Shown: piece after piece, positions 51,066 to 62,523 of the stretch
Layout of the letters: every line of letters starts with the position of its first letter
Numbering within the stretch: position 1 is the first letter of the stretch
Assembly (NCBI RefSeq): GCF_032854445.1
Contig: NC_088303.1
Span: forward strand, 24,125,501-24,189,500
Source of the DNA: Liolophura sinensis
Lineage: Eukaryota; Mollusca; Polyplacophora; Chitonida; Chitonidae
Length of the DNA: 64,000 bases
Reading direction: 5' to 3'
Notes under the pieces: generated by a model
Seen by the model: the letters and a program-made list of their open reading frames with translations, nothing else
What the model was told of the DNA's origin: nothing
The model's database searches: none
Position numbers and translations under genes: made by a program

Positions 51066-54000
51066 GGGAATCTGTGATTTATTTATTTATTTATTGTCGT
51101 TGTTTAATGTTTTTACTTACGATTTGCTTTCTAGACAGACTGTTTGTGAGACATGTTCCAGTCGTCTAAATGGCCTATTTACATGAAGGGATAATTCATT
51201 GTAACACCTAAAGTTGGTATTTTACCTTTACTCTACATTCGATCAGCTCTCTCAATAAAACCCGATCATGACAGATATATATGTAAACCAATATCGATTT
51301 AAAATTGGGAATACATTTGTCGGAGCTATGAATCCTTTTGTCCATAATATTGTCAGTTTATTCCTGTTGATCAGGTGTTCAATATTCCCCGGGGTAAGGT
51401 TCTGGGTGGGTCGGGGTCTATAAACTACATGATCTATATGAGAGGTACCCCTCACGACTACGACATCTGGAAGAATATGGGATGCCCAGGTTGGGGCTAT
51501 GACGATGTGCTACCTTACTTCATGAAGTCGGAGAGATGTCTCATTAACAGGCGGGTGGACAAAGGTGAGGGTATTAAGTGTTTATCATGTAAACATTTCA
51601 CCAAATGAGTTTTAATAAGGGCAAAACTGTACTTTAAAAGTTCGAATTTTTATGTTGGATTATCATTACGCTCCAGACGGGATCAATGTGATGACCGAAA
51701 TTTGCAGACGAAATCTCCGGATGAAATCTCTCAAACATCAGTTAATATCGCTAAATTCGGAATGCCGATTTCTGAAACCAAATTAATCTCGCTCGCCATT
51801 GTGTTTGTAATGGCTGGTAAGGCTATGGAGTACAATTTGTCATTAAATTAGGAATGTTCAGTGATATACATATAGGCCTACACATATACTTACAGGCTAT
51901 AGAGGAACCGATGGCCCGATGATGATTTCTGAAACCAAAGTAACTCCACTCGCCAATGTGTTTTTGGAAGCTGGCAAGGCTATGGGTTACAAGGAAACGG
52001 ATTGCAATGGGCCGGATCCCATAGGTATAACAACCAGCAATGATGTGTAACGCTGGTTACTTTTATAATGGCCTAATTTTTTTTATAATTGGTAACCTGC
52101 CATTTTATTTCTTTGTCTCGTTTCATTTTTATTTTATAAAGGTTGTCTGTAAAGAAGGCTTGACCTAACGTCTAATACACTGCAGTTAGCCTCACTGCAT
52201 TTCTTTATCTAATTTTGACTAAGCCATGGTGTTATGAGGATGTAAATTATGCAAGTATTTACATGAACAGTTAAAATAAAAACCTAAGTGAAGTAAATTG
52301 ACAATAGGTGGATTTCACTGTGGTACGTGTGATCATTTACCAACTGTCACAGTGTCGTCATAGTTCGGGATTACTCTATATAGTGAAGTCTTGATATCTA
52401 ACTCAGCACTTGACCTGAATACATGCTGTGTTCTGGTGATCTTAGGACTAAATACATGATGGTGGTGAGATGATCTTTCTCAGGACTAAATACATGATCC
52501 CATAGAATAATCTTTCTGAGGGCTAAAAATGGTGTGGTGAGGTGATCTTCGTCAGGGCTTAATACATAATATGGTACCATGATACCTGTATTTCTTAGGG
52601 CTAAAAATGATGTGGCGAGGTGATCTTCGTCAGGGCTAAATACATGATATGGCACCATGATACATGTATTTCTGAGGGCTAGAAATGATATGGTATCATG
52701 ATACATGTGATTCTGAGGGCTAAAAATGATGTGGCGAGGTGATCTTTCACACAACTCCATACATGGTGTGGTACCATGATCTTTCAATCCTGGGTCAAGT
52801 CACACCTAAGACCTTAAAAGAGGAAGTTGCAGCTTTCTCGCTTGGCGTTTAGCGACTGGTTGGCCCGTATCAGTATAATGGCTCGGACGGTGGGGCTTAC
52901 TTACCTTCGGTATGCCGTCTCAGTGAAGTAGCACTATATAAAAGAGCGGTGGAAATCCGTCCTGCAACAAGGAGGCACATTACATGCACTCTAAGGATTC
53001 CTTCGTCGTCAAATGACTGAAAAATTGTTAAGTACGACGTTAAGCCCCGATCACACACTCACTCACTCAAGACTGAATACGTGGCTGTTTTCAACTATTG
53101 CAGGATTCATGTTGGTTCAGTCCAACATCGCTGATGGTGTTCGACAGAGCTCCAGTGAGGCGTACTTGAGACCCGTAATGAAGCGGGAGAACCTGCACGT
53201 GGCCCTAAATTGTCACGTGACCAAGGTGCGTTCGTTGTCTGAACAACCACAGTTTCGGATTCCTGTTTCGTATTATCGTACTTTTCTAAAGGAATGGTGC
53301 CTTTGCCTGACTCGAGAATATCTGACTTAAATGCTGGCAAAGTTTAGAGATGAAGGAAACAATGAGAGAAATAATATATTAATTGGATGAAAAAACAAGC
53401 TTTAATAAAGCGTGTATGACGTTCTCTTTTCTGTAAGGAGAAAAAAAGAAGGAAAAATATCTTGATCGAACACAATGTGTGCTTGATTTCAGGTGATCAT
53501 GCAACCCCTTGACCTCGTAAGAAGTAGTTTTGGGTTATTGGGTTTCGCCCCGTTATTACATTTAACGTTTCGTGTCTTTTATTACAGGTATTGATTGATA
53601 AACAGGTAGCTCGCGCTGTGGAGTTTGTGCGTGGATCATCCAGAAAGAAAAGGCAGACAGTGCGAGCCCGTCAGGAAATCCTGCTCTGTGGCGGGACGAT
53701 TGGCTCGGCTCATCTGCTAATGCTGTCCGGCATTGGACCTGCCCATCATCTCAAGTCAGTAGGGGTGAGCTGTTTTCTGTGTCTACATATATGCTTTCAA
53801 TGAGAATTTAAAATGTCATAGAATGAATCGGCATTTTCCCTTTTTTAAAACAATAAAGGTCAGAAGTTGTTTGCACAGCGTGCTTTGGTGCTCTATGAAA
53901 ACTCTGTTAAATATGCCTACCCGTAGGCTATTTTAACCATATCTGACAAACTAGAGTTCTTTGTGATTCATTCTTGTCGATCTTTTTCATTTTACAAAAC

Positions 54001-57000
54001 AAAGACAAATGTTATCCTAAAACGGATAAACCACCGGGATAAAATCCTTCATATTTTATTTCCTTTTCATTTTCTTATTCCTACCGATCGCACAACCGGG
54101 AAACACCAATAATTCTGACGAAGAATAACTCAAGGAAGAAAATTATTATTCTCTGTTTATTTCTTTTGGAATTTGGACGAAGAATTGAAAAGAGCATAAA
54201 ATAATACCTTGTGCAAAACTAAAAACTATTTAAGCCACAACAGAAACAAAACTCTGGTCACTTAAGATAATCTAATATGCCAGATAATTAACGGGCTAAT
54301 TCTGAGCTTAAAGTTAGGCCTGACAGACGGACACGAAAGTAAACACATTTTAGGTGCATTGTTTCTTTAAATCCAGGGAGCACTCTCTTTTCTTTTACCA
54401 GTACAGCTATTCATTGATAATGGTATTTGCTACTTTAGTTGCAAACTCAAGGAGAACGCGTATTTAATGACACACGAATACAGCGAAAACTGTTAACAAA
54501 TGAAAGGAAATTTGAACATGATGATTAGTGTAGAACAACACTAAAATCAATGGAATATTCTCTTTTTTTCCCCTGTACAGCCGATGAACGGCTTGTAGAT
54601 TGAGAGACAACTCGCATACCACTGGTATTAAACATAGCGTAAGTAAGGTGGACATTTTCATCGCTATTGTGTGTATATGTGGTTGCCCATTTGTTATTCA
54701 CAATACAAATAACCTCCATTTTCATGGGCATTGGGCAAGACTACGATTATATGGACGTGTGCTGATTTGTGCCTATAGATTGACGTGGTTGCCGATTTGC
54801 CGGTTGGAGACAACCTTCAAGACCATAGTGGCACGTTTGGAATCGAGTTCCAAATTGATGAGCCTATTTCTGTGTTACCTGAAGACTTGGCCTGCCAGGA
54901 GAGACGAGACCTTTATGAGAAATTGAGGACAGGTGAGTATGAGATTATGAGTATCATCTAGCTTATGAGATCAAGGCATCTACACAATATTCTCCCACTA
55001 AGGAGATCATTATGAGTAGTTGACAGGTGAGTGTAGCGTCTTACTGGGGAGATCAAGGTCTCTACACAATATCCTCCCACCAAGGGAATCGTTATGAGAA
55101 GCTGGGGATAGGTGAGTATGGCGTCTAGCTGAGGAGATCAAGACTTCTACCCACCAATATCCTCCTACCCAGGAGATCGTCATAAGAGGTTGACAGGTGA
55201 ATATGGCATCTAGCTTATGAGATCATGGCATTTACACAATATCCTCCCACGAAGGAGATCGTTATGATAGGTTGACGGGTGAGTATGGCGTAGCTAAGGA
55301 GATCAATGCATCTACACAATATCTTCCCACCAAGGACATCAGTATGAGACACCGAGGACAGGTGAGTGTGGCGTCTAGCTGAGAAGATCAAGGCATCTAC
55401 ACAATATCCTCCCACCAAGGAGACCAGTATGAGAAGCTGAGGATAAGTGAGTATGGCGTCAAACTGAGGCGATCAAGGCATCTACATAATATCCTCCCAC
55501 CAAGGAGACCAGTATGAGAAGTTGAGGACAGGTGAGTATGGCGTCTAGCTGAGGATATCAAGACATCTACATAATACTAGTATCCTGCCACCAAGTAAAT
55601 CGTTATGAGACACCGAGGACAGGTGAGTGTGGCGTCTAGCTGAGAAGATCAAGGCATCTACACAATATCCTTCCACCAAGGAGATCAGTAGGAGAAGTTG
55701 AGGACAGGTGAGTGTGGCGTCAAACTGAGGCGGTCAAGGCATCTACATAATATCCTCCCACCAAGGAGACCAGTATGAGAAGTTGAGGACAGGTGAGTAT
55801 GGCGTCTAGCTGAGGAGGTCAAGGCATGTACACAATATCCTCTCATCAAGGAGATCCATATGGGAAGTTGAGGACAGGTGAGCATGGCATCAAGCTTGAG
55901 GAGATCAACGTATCAACACAATATCTTGGTACCAAGGAGATTTTTATCAGAAGCTGAGGACAGGTGAGTTTGGTGTCTAGTTGAGGAGATCAACGCATCC
56001 ACACAATATCTTCCCGTCAATGAAATCGTTATGAGAAACCGAGGACAGGTGAGCACGACGGCTACTGAGGAGATCAAGGTATCTGCACAATCACGTTGGG
56101 GATAGCCTCAGGCAGGTAGTACGAAGAATTAATTTTCCAAAGCCAAAACTGGTATCTCAAATATAAGTATGTAAAAGATATATATTTTAAAACGCCTCCT
56201 ATCGGCATACTATACTGTTTACTACTCCTTTATAGATTGGTGTTTTACGCCATTTGGTTGGTGTTTTACGCCGAACTAAGAATATTTGACTTATACGACG
56301 GCGGCCAGCATCCTGATGAGAGAAAACTGGGCAGAGCAAATCGCGTGGCAGAGCTTCCTACGTACAACAGGAGAAGATGCCAGCTTAAGCTTTATTTGCC
56401 GAATTTTCGAACATTAAAATCAAATCAATATTATAAAATCAATATTTATGTAATTTATGTTTTAGTAAGTATTTTATATCTTGACTGATATCTGAAATGG
56501 GTTCCAAAATTATTTCAATATATATATATAATGGAGCAGCACAAAAAATGTAAAACCATTTGATTATTTACCCTATGTGGACATCTAGGTGTTTTACGGA
56601 TACACTATCTGTTTGTTCCTCGGTGAAGCCGATAGAGCTTCCCAAATTCACAAAAACTGGGACAATATTTGACACAGTAGACTCACCATCTTTTCTAGGT
56701 CATCTAGCTACGAATGTGTATGACGCCATTGGCCTGATCCGGAGCGAGGTCCAAGATCCGGGCAATCCCAATCCGGACATTTGTCTGACAAGTCTCTGCT
56801 CATTGTACGGTGCCGGTCACGGGACTGCATTCAAAGCCGCCACTGGCATGCGCAATGAGGTAGGTAAAACTCACGCATATGCATTTTAAATATGTCATTA
56901 ACATTTAACGCCATACTCAATAAGATGGCGGTCAATTTTATGATTGGTGCAAACCGCATGGCTTGTATTGAACCACCGTTCCTTTGCACTTCACTGACCA

Positions 57001-60000
57001 AGTTTCCTCAGAGTACTCTACATAATTCACTTCATATTGGTGGAAGACAAATAATCTTCAAGGATTAACGTTTCAATGCGCAAACGGTCACATGACCATA
57101 CATGGTAGACAGTTTATGGTCTGAAAAGCAGTAGGAACGGTTGGAATTTACAACTTCTTTGTTCCTAGATTAAACATGCACTTGCCCAAGCGATTGAATG
57201 TCAACCACCTTAACCAGTCTGCCACGACCTGTTTCCCAGATAAAGTATTTGTCTAGTTGACAGATTGCTCACAGTTTAATACATGTTATCCAAAGGTACT
57301 TCTAACCTGCGCATGGCTCTTCCCTTTTTTTCTCCCACCATAATGTTGACCGCTGTCATATGAGCAAATCAAAGGTATTTCTAGAGTATATCGGCTTAAA
57401 CCAGAGTAGGTCGACGGACCTGCAATTGTAAAGGCTTTAGCGTTGGATATAGATTTGAATGCGAGCAATTTCATCGATAAAGGACCAATTGGAGCTCTAG
57501 CAGTGGATGTAGACAGTTTTGTTCACCAGAGGCGAATTAAACTTTATTTTTTGAATTTAACTAACACGTATCAAAATGAATGTACGTAAGGTTTAAGGAC
57601 TAGGCATGCGTGGAAAGATGATCGACAAATGTGATTGGTCACAGCGTACATCATAGCCAAGCATCGCCTTGTTGAACAGTTTCCTATTTCATGAATGGTA
57701 ACCTCCGTGGTGTGATTAGCGAGCCAGCGCGGCCCACTGACTCGGGAGCCTCTCATCAATGTGGTCGCTGTGAGTTCAAATCCAGCTCTTGTTGCCTTCC
57801 TCTCCGGCCGTACGTGGGAAGGTATGGTATCAACTTTCGGATGATTATGAGATTCCCCCGGGCACAGCACTCTCACTTCTTCATACGGAACACTGTGGTA
57901 TATTTTTTTGTTTGGTTTGTTTTTAACAGATCTGGGAATCCATGTTTTGTGGAAATCTGGGCAAACACGGCTTCGGAGTCAAAATCGCCGTGACTCACCC
58001 AAAGAGTCGAGGCACAATCCGGTTAAGGAACCCTGATCCGTTCTCATACCCAGCCATCGATTACCGGTGTTTTTCACATCCGGATGATGTCGCAACGACG
58101 TTAGCAGGTAACACAATTCTTTTACGATTACAGGATTTGCACATGCTCTCATACCTAGCCATCGATCACTGATGTTTTTCACATTCACATGAAACCACTA
58201 AGAAAACAAAATTGTTTTTACGGTGTTAGCTATATCCTTGGCGAGGTCACTAATACCACACAACAAAAAAATTACCACCGGCATCGAAAAAATTGTGCTG
58301 TTATTTTAGACGTCATCTACATAAAGTTGTGACTTCCAGATGTTTATTGACACGAATCTGACTTTGAGTGAACACACAAATGTTGAGGTTTACCCTGGGT
58401 TTCCCTTCGACCATCAACTCATTCAATTCGCTGTATTTTGAAGGCCTGCTTTTTCGGAGTCACTTACCTCCGCTTGTTGTCTAGACGGCGGGAGATGTTC
58501 AGCGAACTTTAATGTCAGACGCGGTATTGTATTGCAATTATTTGTTTTACTATTTTATTTCAGTTCAGTAGAAATCGTTGGGAATTCCGAATACTTTATA
58601 AAACATTATCGATAGAAAGGAAGATTGTATATGCTTTACTAGATTTAGAATTCACTTCCGATCTGTCGTACTGTTTACAATGTGCGATCCACGAGTGAAC
58701 GTTGAATTGTGGCAATCTTTGCGCTGTCTCATTTGCATGTTATCTCGTCGGGCTTTCCCTTATGATTCTCTTAACTGACATTTTTGGGAAAATACGGGTT
58801 TAGTTAGGAATCAAACGCAACTCATTTTTTTGTATTTAGCTGAACCAAGTCAAAAATTCTGTATGGCGGTATGTCCCATCAAAATCTATCGGTCTTTGCT
58901 CTGGTGTTGGCTGCTCGTCAATCCGTTTCCATTAGACAGCCAATTACTATAGCTTTTCTGCTCTAAAACTGAGGACAATGTACGGGAACAGCTCGTGAGT
59001 AAAGTCGTTTTCAGTAATATGTGGTCGAAATTTTGACAATGAACTAAGAAAGGTGAGCTGCGTTTGGGTTGAGGAATCTCTTTTCAGGTGTGTTTCTGGA
59101 ATTTTTAAATAGGACTTGTTAATACTGTAAAAAGCACAGAGTACAGATTATAAAAGCTTAACGTGCCTTACATTCCGCGTGGAAGTTCTGAGAGCAGAGA
59201 TTCAAATACTTTTTTTACTGAATTAAACTTGAATCATGTGCTTGGTAACTGCTATATTACTGTTTTATAAATTTTGTACCCGAGTGCGTTATATCATGAA
59301 TTTAATTAGAGCTTTGATAGATGAATGTGTTGTATGGGTGACTTAATTATCAGTTTGCTACCTGAGTGTGTATTGTGGCTAAATTAATTGTAAATTTGAT
59401 ACCCGAGTGCGTTATATCATGAATTTAATTAGAGCTTTGATAGATGAATGTGTTGTATGGGTGACTTAATTATCAGTTTGCTACCTGAGTGTGTATTGTG
59501 GCTAAATTAATTGTAAATTTGATACCCGAGTGCGCTATATCATGAATTTAATTAGAGCTTTGATAGATGAATGTGTTGTATGGGTGACTTAATTATCAGT
59601 TTGCTACCTGAGTGTGTATTGTGGCTAAATTAATTGTAAATTTGATACCCGAGTGCGCTATATCATGAATTTAATTAGAGCTTTGATAGATGAATGTGTT
59701 GTATGGGTGACTTAATTATCAGTTTGCTACCTGAGTGTGTATTGTGGCTAAATTAATTGTAAATTTGATACCCGAGTGCGTTATGTCATGGATTTAATTA
59801 GAGCTTTGATAGATGAATGTGTTGTGTGGCTGATTTAATTATCAGTTTGCTACCTGAGTGTGTATTGTGGCTAAATTAATTGTAAATTTGATACCCGAGT
59901 GCGTTATGTCATGGATTTAATTAGAGCTTTGATAGATGAATGTGTTGTATGGCTGATTTAATTATCAGTTTGCTACCTGAGTGTGTATTGTGGCTAAATT

Positions 60001-61197
60001 AATTGTAAATTTGATACCCGAGTGCGTTATGTCATGGATTTAATTAGAGTTTTGATAGATGAATGTGTTGTATGGGTGACTTAATTATAAGTTTGTTACC
60101 TATAAGTTTGTATTATGGCTAATTTAATCATAAGTTTGGTAATTTAACCCCATATCTGACTGGTGTTAAAATCTTTTTTCCCAAGGTATAAAATTCCTCA
60201 TGAAACTTGGACAAACGGAGCCAATGAAGGCGATTGGAGCTCGCTTTACAGCACGTGTTCTTCCACATTGCACTAAAAAGCCATTCACCGACGCATACTG
60301 GGAGGAATACATCCAAACTTTGACCTTCATGACGTATAATATTGGTGGAACTTGCCGAATGGGCCGCCCGGAGGATTCGACAACTGTCGTTGATCCACAG
60401 CTCAGGTTTGTATCCTTATTGGTTTATTACATCTTTGTGGCTCATCAATTTCAACTTGAATTTCATTCGCCTTAATTGAGATAGTATCTATAGCTTTACG
60501 AAAACTTCTCTTAATTTAATGTCCGTGTTCATAGCTATTTAATGCAGAAAACCTACTTTTTTCTGGGTATTTGCGAATTAAGCAATTAGTCGAATTGCAA
60601 CAACAACTGACCACCAAATTGCCGATTTCATCACAATGTCATGGAGACCTTTTGTCGCCCAGTGTCATACCGGTCCTTGGGCGTGTATGGTTTTGTTCCG
60701 TCATGTAGCGCCTTAAGCTTAGCTACATCTATCAAAGTGCCAAATAGATACTTCAGAATATTTCTAATTTTGAAACGTGACCAGCAGAATACACTCAGAA
60801 AACTACACCTGTTCTTGAGCTATCACCATCTATGTTGTATTCCGTCGTTTTACTACTGCTGTATAGGACAGCTGTGATTAAGACAGCCAGCATTATGGTG
60901 TGAAGAGAATATCCTAAGGAAATTTGTGAAAGTGACAACTCGACGATATGCGTTCATACCACGATATATGGGGTAACGTGTTTTTATGATCAAATGATTG
61001 GTTATGTTGTTTCGTAATGAAATTATCATTTAATTTACTAAGAGCACATAATTTTCGGATTCAGGGTGAAAGGTGTGGAGAGGTTACGTGTGATTGATGC
61101 TTCCATCATACCTGTCCTTCCCTCAGCGAGCATTTATGGACCGTGCCTGATGATTGCTGAGAAAGCTGCAGACATTATCCTCGGGAAACACACATGA
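49721..61197 (+). CDS. GMC-family FAD oxidoreductase (choline/glucose DH-like)
   Basis: FAD-dependent glucose-methanol-choline family oxidoreductase; substrate unknown. Eleven exons join in phase: 49721-49775, 50511-50719, 51375-51564, 51896-52024, 53104-53225, 53588-53764, 54779-54932, 56699-56859, 57930-58107, 60186-60405, 61065-61197, giving 575 aa, usual for the family. The FAD-binding start is [18 protein letters not shown] (GxGxxG at 20-25) with Glu44 of LLLEAGG. Signature 1 is [19 protein letters not shown] (94-112), signature 2 [15 protein letters not shown] (271-285), then [11 protein letters not shown]. The usual catalytic His before GTCxMG is Asn510 ([11 protein letters not shown]), and the usual Asn of the SGNTNAP motif is Tyr556 (SASIYGP). 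No frameshift or stop breaks it, so it may be an altered enzyme or pseudoenzyme. There is no signal peptide. A poly(A) signal AATAAA lies at 61279. Confidence 0.93.
50818..51020 (-). mobile_element. SINE copy, group A, head truncated
   Basis: (attt)n tail, then 'caagaatatttcacttatac', 'gacggtggccagtattatgg' and 'cttcccacgtacggtcggag'. The head end runs into a (TA)n tract. Lies in GMC intron 2. Confidence 0.88.
51024..51062. repeat. (TA)n microsatellite
   Basis: About 19 uninterrupted TA units directly next to the SINE above; likely length-variable. Confidence 0.95.
51765..51836 (+). pseudogene. Decayed partial copy of GMC exon 4
   Basis: 'atttctgaaaccaaattaat', 'ctcgctcgccattgtgttt' and 'ggctggtaaggctatgga' match exon 4 (51896-52024) in the same order and orientation, with about a dozen changes over about 70 bp. 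It lies 60 bp before the real exon, and its own splice sites are not intact. Confidence 0.85.
52430..52790. repeat. Minisatellite in GMC intron 4
   Basis: Alternating blocks 'gaggtgatcttcgtcagggc', 'taaatacatgatatggcacc', 'atgatacatgtatttctgag', 'ggctaaaaatgatgtgg', about seven irregular units. Confidence 0.88.
52790..53062 (+). mobile_element. SINE copy, group B, 5' truncated
   Basis: 'ggtcaagtcacacctaagac', 'cgtatcagtataatggctcg', 'accttcggtatgccgtctca', 'aaagagcggtggaaatccgt', 'ctgaaaaattgttaagtacg'. These match the reverse complement of 17480-17860. The tRNA head is absent. It ends about 40 bp before GMC exon 5. Confidence 0.88.
54916..56090 (+). repeat. Tandem array seeded by GMC exon 7 donor edge
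   Basis: The exon 7 end, 'tatgagaaattgaggacag', with the donor 'gtgagtatg', is repeated about 13 more times across intron 7 in units of about 80-96 bp. A typical unit reads 'tatgagaagttgaggacag', 'gtgagtatggcgtctagctg', 'aggagatcaaggcatctac', 'acaatatcctcccaccaagg'. Most units keep an intact GTGAG donor after 'aggacag'. The array covers about 1.1 kb and starts inside the coding exon. Confidence 0.93.
56234..56392 (-). mobile_element. SINE fragment, group A
   Basis: 'ttggtgttttacgcc' occurs twice, followed by 'gaatatttgacttatacgac', 'ggcggccagcatcctgatga' and 'gcagagcttcctacgtacaa'. The head is missing and an internal piece is deleted. Lies in GMC intron 7. Confidence 0.85.
57298..57390 (+). 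mobile_element. SINE fragment, group A
   Basis: 'ttctcccaccataatgttga' and 'ccgctgtcatatgagcaaat' match the 3' body of group A. Short and diverged. Confidence 0.6.
57690..57860 (+). mobile_element. SINE copy, group A, 3' truncated
   Basis: 'aacctccgtggtgtgattag', 'gcctctcatcaatgtggtcg', 'ctgtgagttcaaatccagct', 'cctctccggccgtacgtggg'. The tail is missing. It lies just before GMC exon 9. Confidence 0.88.
58138..58191 (+). pseudogene. Decayed partial copy of GMC exon 9
   Basis: 'ctctcatacctagccatcga' and 'tcactgatgtttttcacatt' match exon 9 (58038-58090: 'tctcatacccagccatcgat', 'taccggtgtttttcacatcc'). The copy starts about 30 bp after the exon's donor, in the same orientation. Confidence 0.85.
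59273..60122. repeat. 123-bp satellite, about 7 copies, in GMC intron 9
   Basis: The phrase 'cgagtgcg(t/c)tat' starts at 59281, 59404, 59527, 59650, 59773, 59896 and 60019, exactly 123 bp apart. Units differ at only a few positions (for example ATATCATGAAT versus ATGTCATGGAT), so the copies are recent or homogenised. The last copy is partly degraded. It ends about 65 bp before exon 10. Confidence 0.97.
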
Positions 61198-61278
61198 GTG
61201 GAAAAAATTCTTCCAAACCATACCCTCTAAAACATCTACATTTCTTATTTACACATGAATCTATTTTAACACTGAAGT

Positions 61279-61284
61279 AATAAA
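61279..61284 (+). terminator. Candidate poly(A) signal of the GMC gene
   Basis: AATAAA 82 nt after the stop codon in an AT-rich context. Confidence 0.55.
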
Positions 61285-61289
61285 GAATA

Positions 61290-62520
61290 GATTTCACCCT
61301 TATAGAAAATATTAGTATTTGTGTGTTAAACTCGTGCATGGATGCTTCGAAAACTACAGCTGGATGTCGTGAAAGAAATTTATTTGACTGATTTGTTAGC
61401 TCAAAGGTAAGTTGTCCAATTATTATTCAAGTAAGAAAAGCAACATTTAACCTGTTTATTTCCATCTCAGTTAAATAAAAAAGGATACAATGCTGAAATA
61501 TAAGAAACCGAACAAAAACAAGTACAGGTATTGCTTGATTTCTGGGAAACATTAGAATCCTGTATATCGCTTGCAGCTGAAAACCAAAGAGTGATCAGAA
61601 ATTGTGAACTCTTTTCGCTTGCTTTTTTCAGGTCATCATGTTTCTTATTTATTTGATTTCTGTTTATGGAATTATAAGATGGCGGTCGAATTTGTGGATG
61701 GCAAACGCCACTGAGAGCGTGGAAGAAAGCGCGGAGATTCCATATGAGGATTGCTATATGTGGTCAATGGGGAGAGATTGCGCGATATATAGTGAATGTC
61801 TAACAGCATTATAATATTTTGACGAGATTTTAACTAGACGTGTCTCCTCCTCAAATCAGGAAGCTAATCTACTGCATATTGATAAATACCAAGAATTCGT
61901 TCTGGAACAGTCAAATTATTACATGATGTGACCAAAATCCAAATTACACGAATAATTAATTAATTGTAATTTTTGTAATTAATTGTAATAATTAATTAAT
62001 TGAATAAGTTGTTGGAAAATGGAATTCTTCCATTCAAGCTATGAATGTAGGCCCTACGTGCTTGAAGTATATTGGCATGGCTTTCAGTTGGGTTTACTCT
62101 GAAAAGTCCATATATTGTGGGCGAGTCTATTTCAAGCGGTCCTGCATGGGGGATAAGACTTCCCTTTGAAAGTCGTTAAGTTGATGCTTAACGACATGAA
62201 CAACATCATCGTCATCATTAGTCATCATCATCGCCATCATGATGACCATTATCACATCATCGTTACCATCGTCGTCATCACAATTGTCAGTATCATCAAC
62301 AACATCATCATCATTATCACCGTTATAATAATTGTCACTTTGTTATTTATTAGTATACTTCGTTCGCACATTCCTTATACTTTTTTTGGTGATCAGGAGT
62401 TGTATTTATCACATTTTACTGTAAAGATACAGTAGAAATATACAAGTAAGCCAGTAACTGCTTGGACGCTTAATAGATCAGATTTTATTGGTCTTACTTC
62501 TCTAAATACACTGAAGGAAA
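61290..62520. other. Intergenic stretch between GMC and H-type lectin genes
   Basis: The two genes converge here. A palindromic AT-rich run (TTAATTAATTGTAATT at about 61955-62005) and a (atc)n simple repeat at about 62205-62310 are present. No exon was recognised. Confidence 0.45.
62205..62310. repeat. (ATC)n-rich simple repeat
   Basis: Imperfect 'atcatc' and 'catcgtc' runs. The open frame across it is His/Ile-rich and not a gene. Confidence 0.85.
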
Positions 62521-62523
62521 GTG

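Noticed and set aside
55215-55885. Minus-strand frames with repeated Tyr/Cys-rich peptides
   Set aside because: Antisense translations of the GMC intron 7 donor array.
56560-56698. Upstream extension of GMC exon 8 to an ATG at 56560
   Set aside because: The acceptor at 56698 has a good pyrimidine tract and restores the frame from exon 7; the upstream reading is intron.
62166-62435. His/Ile-rich open frame
   Set aside because: It is a translation of an (ATC)n simple repeat.
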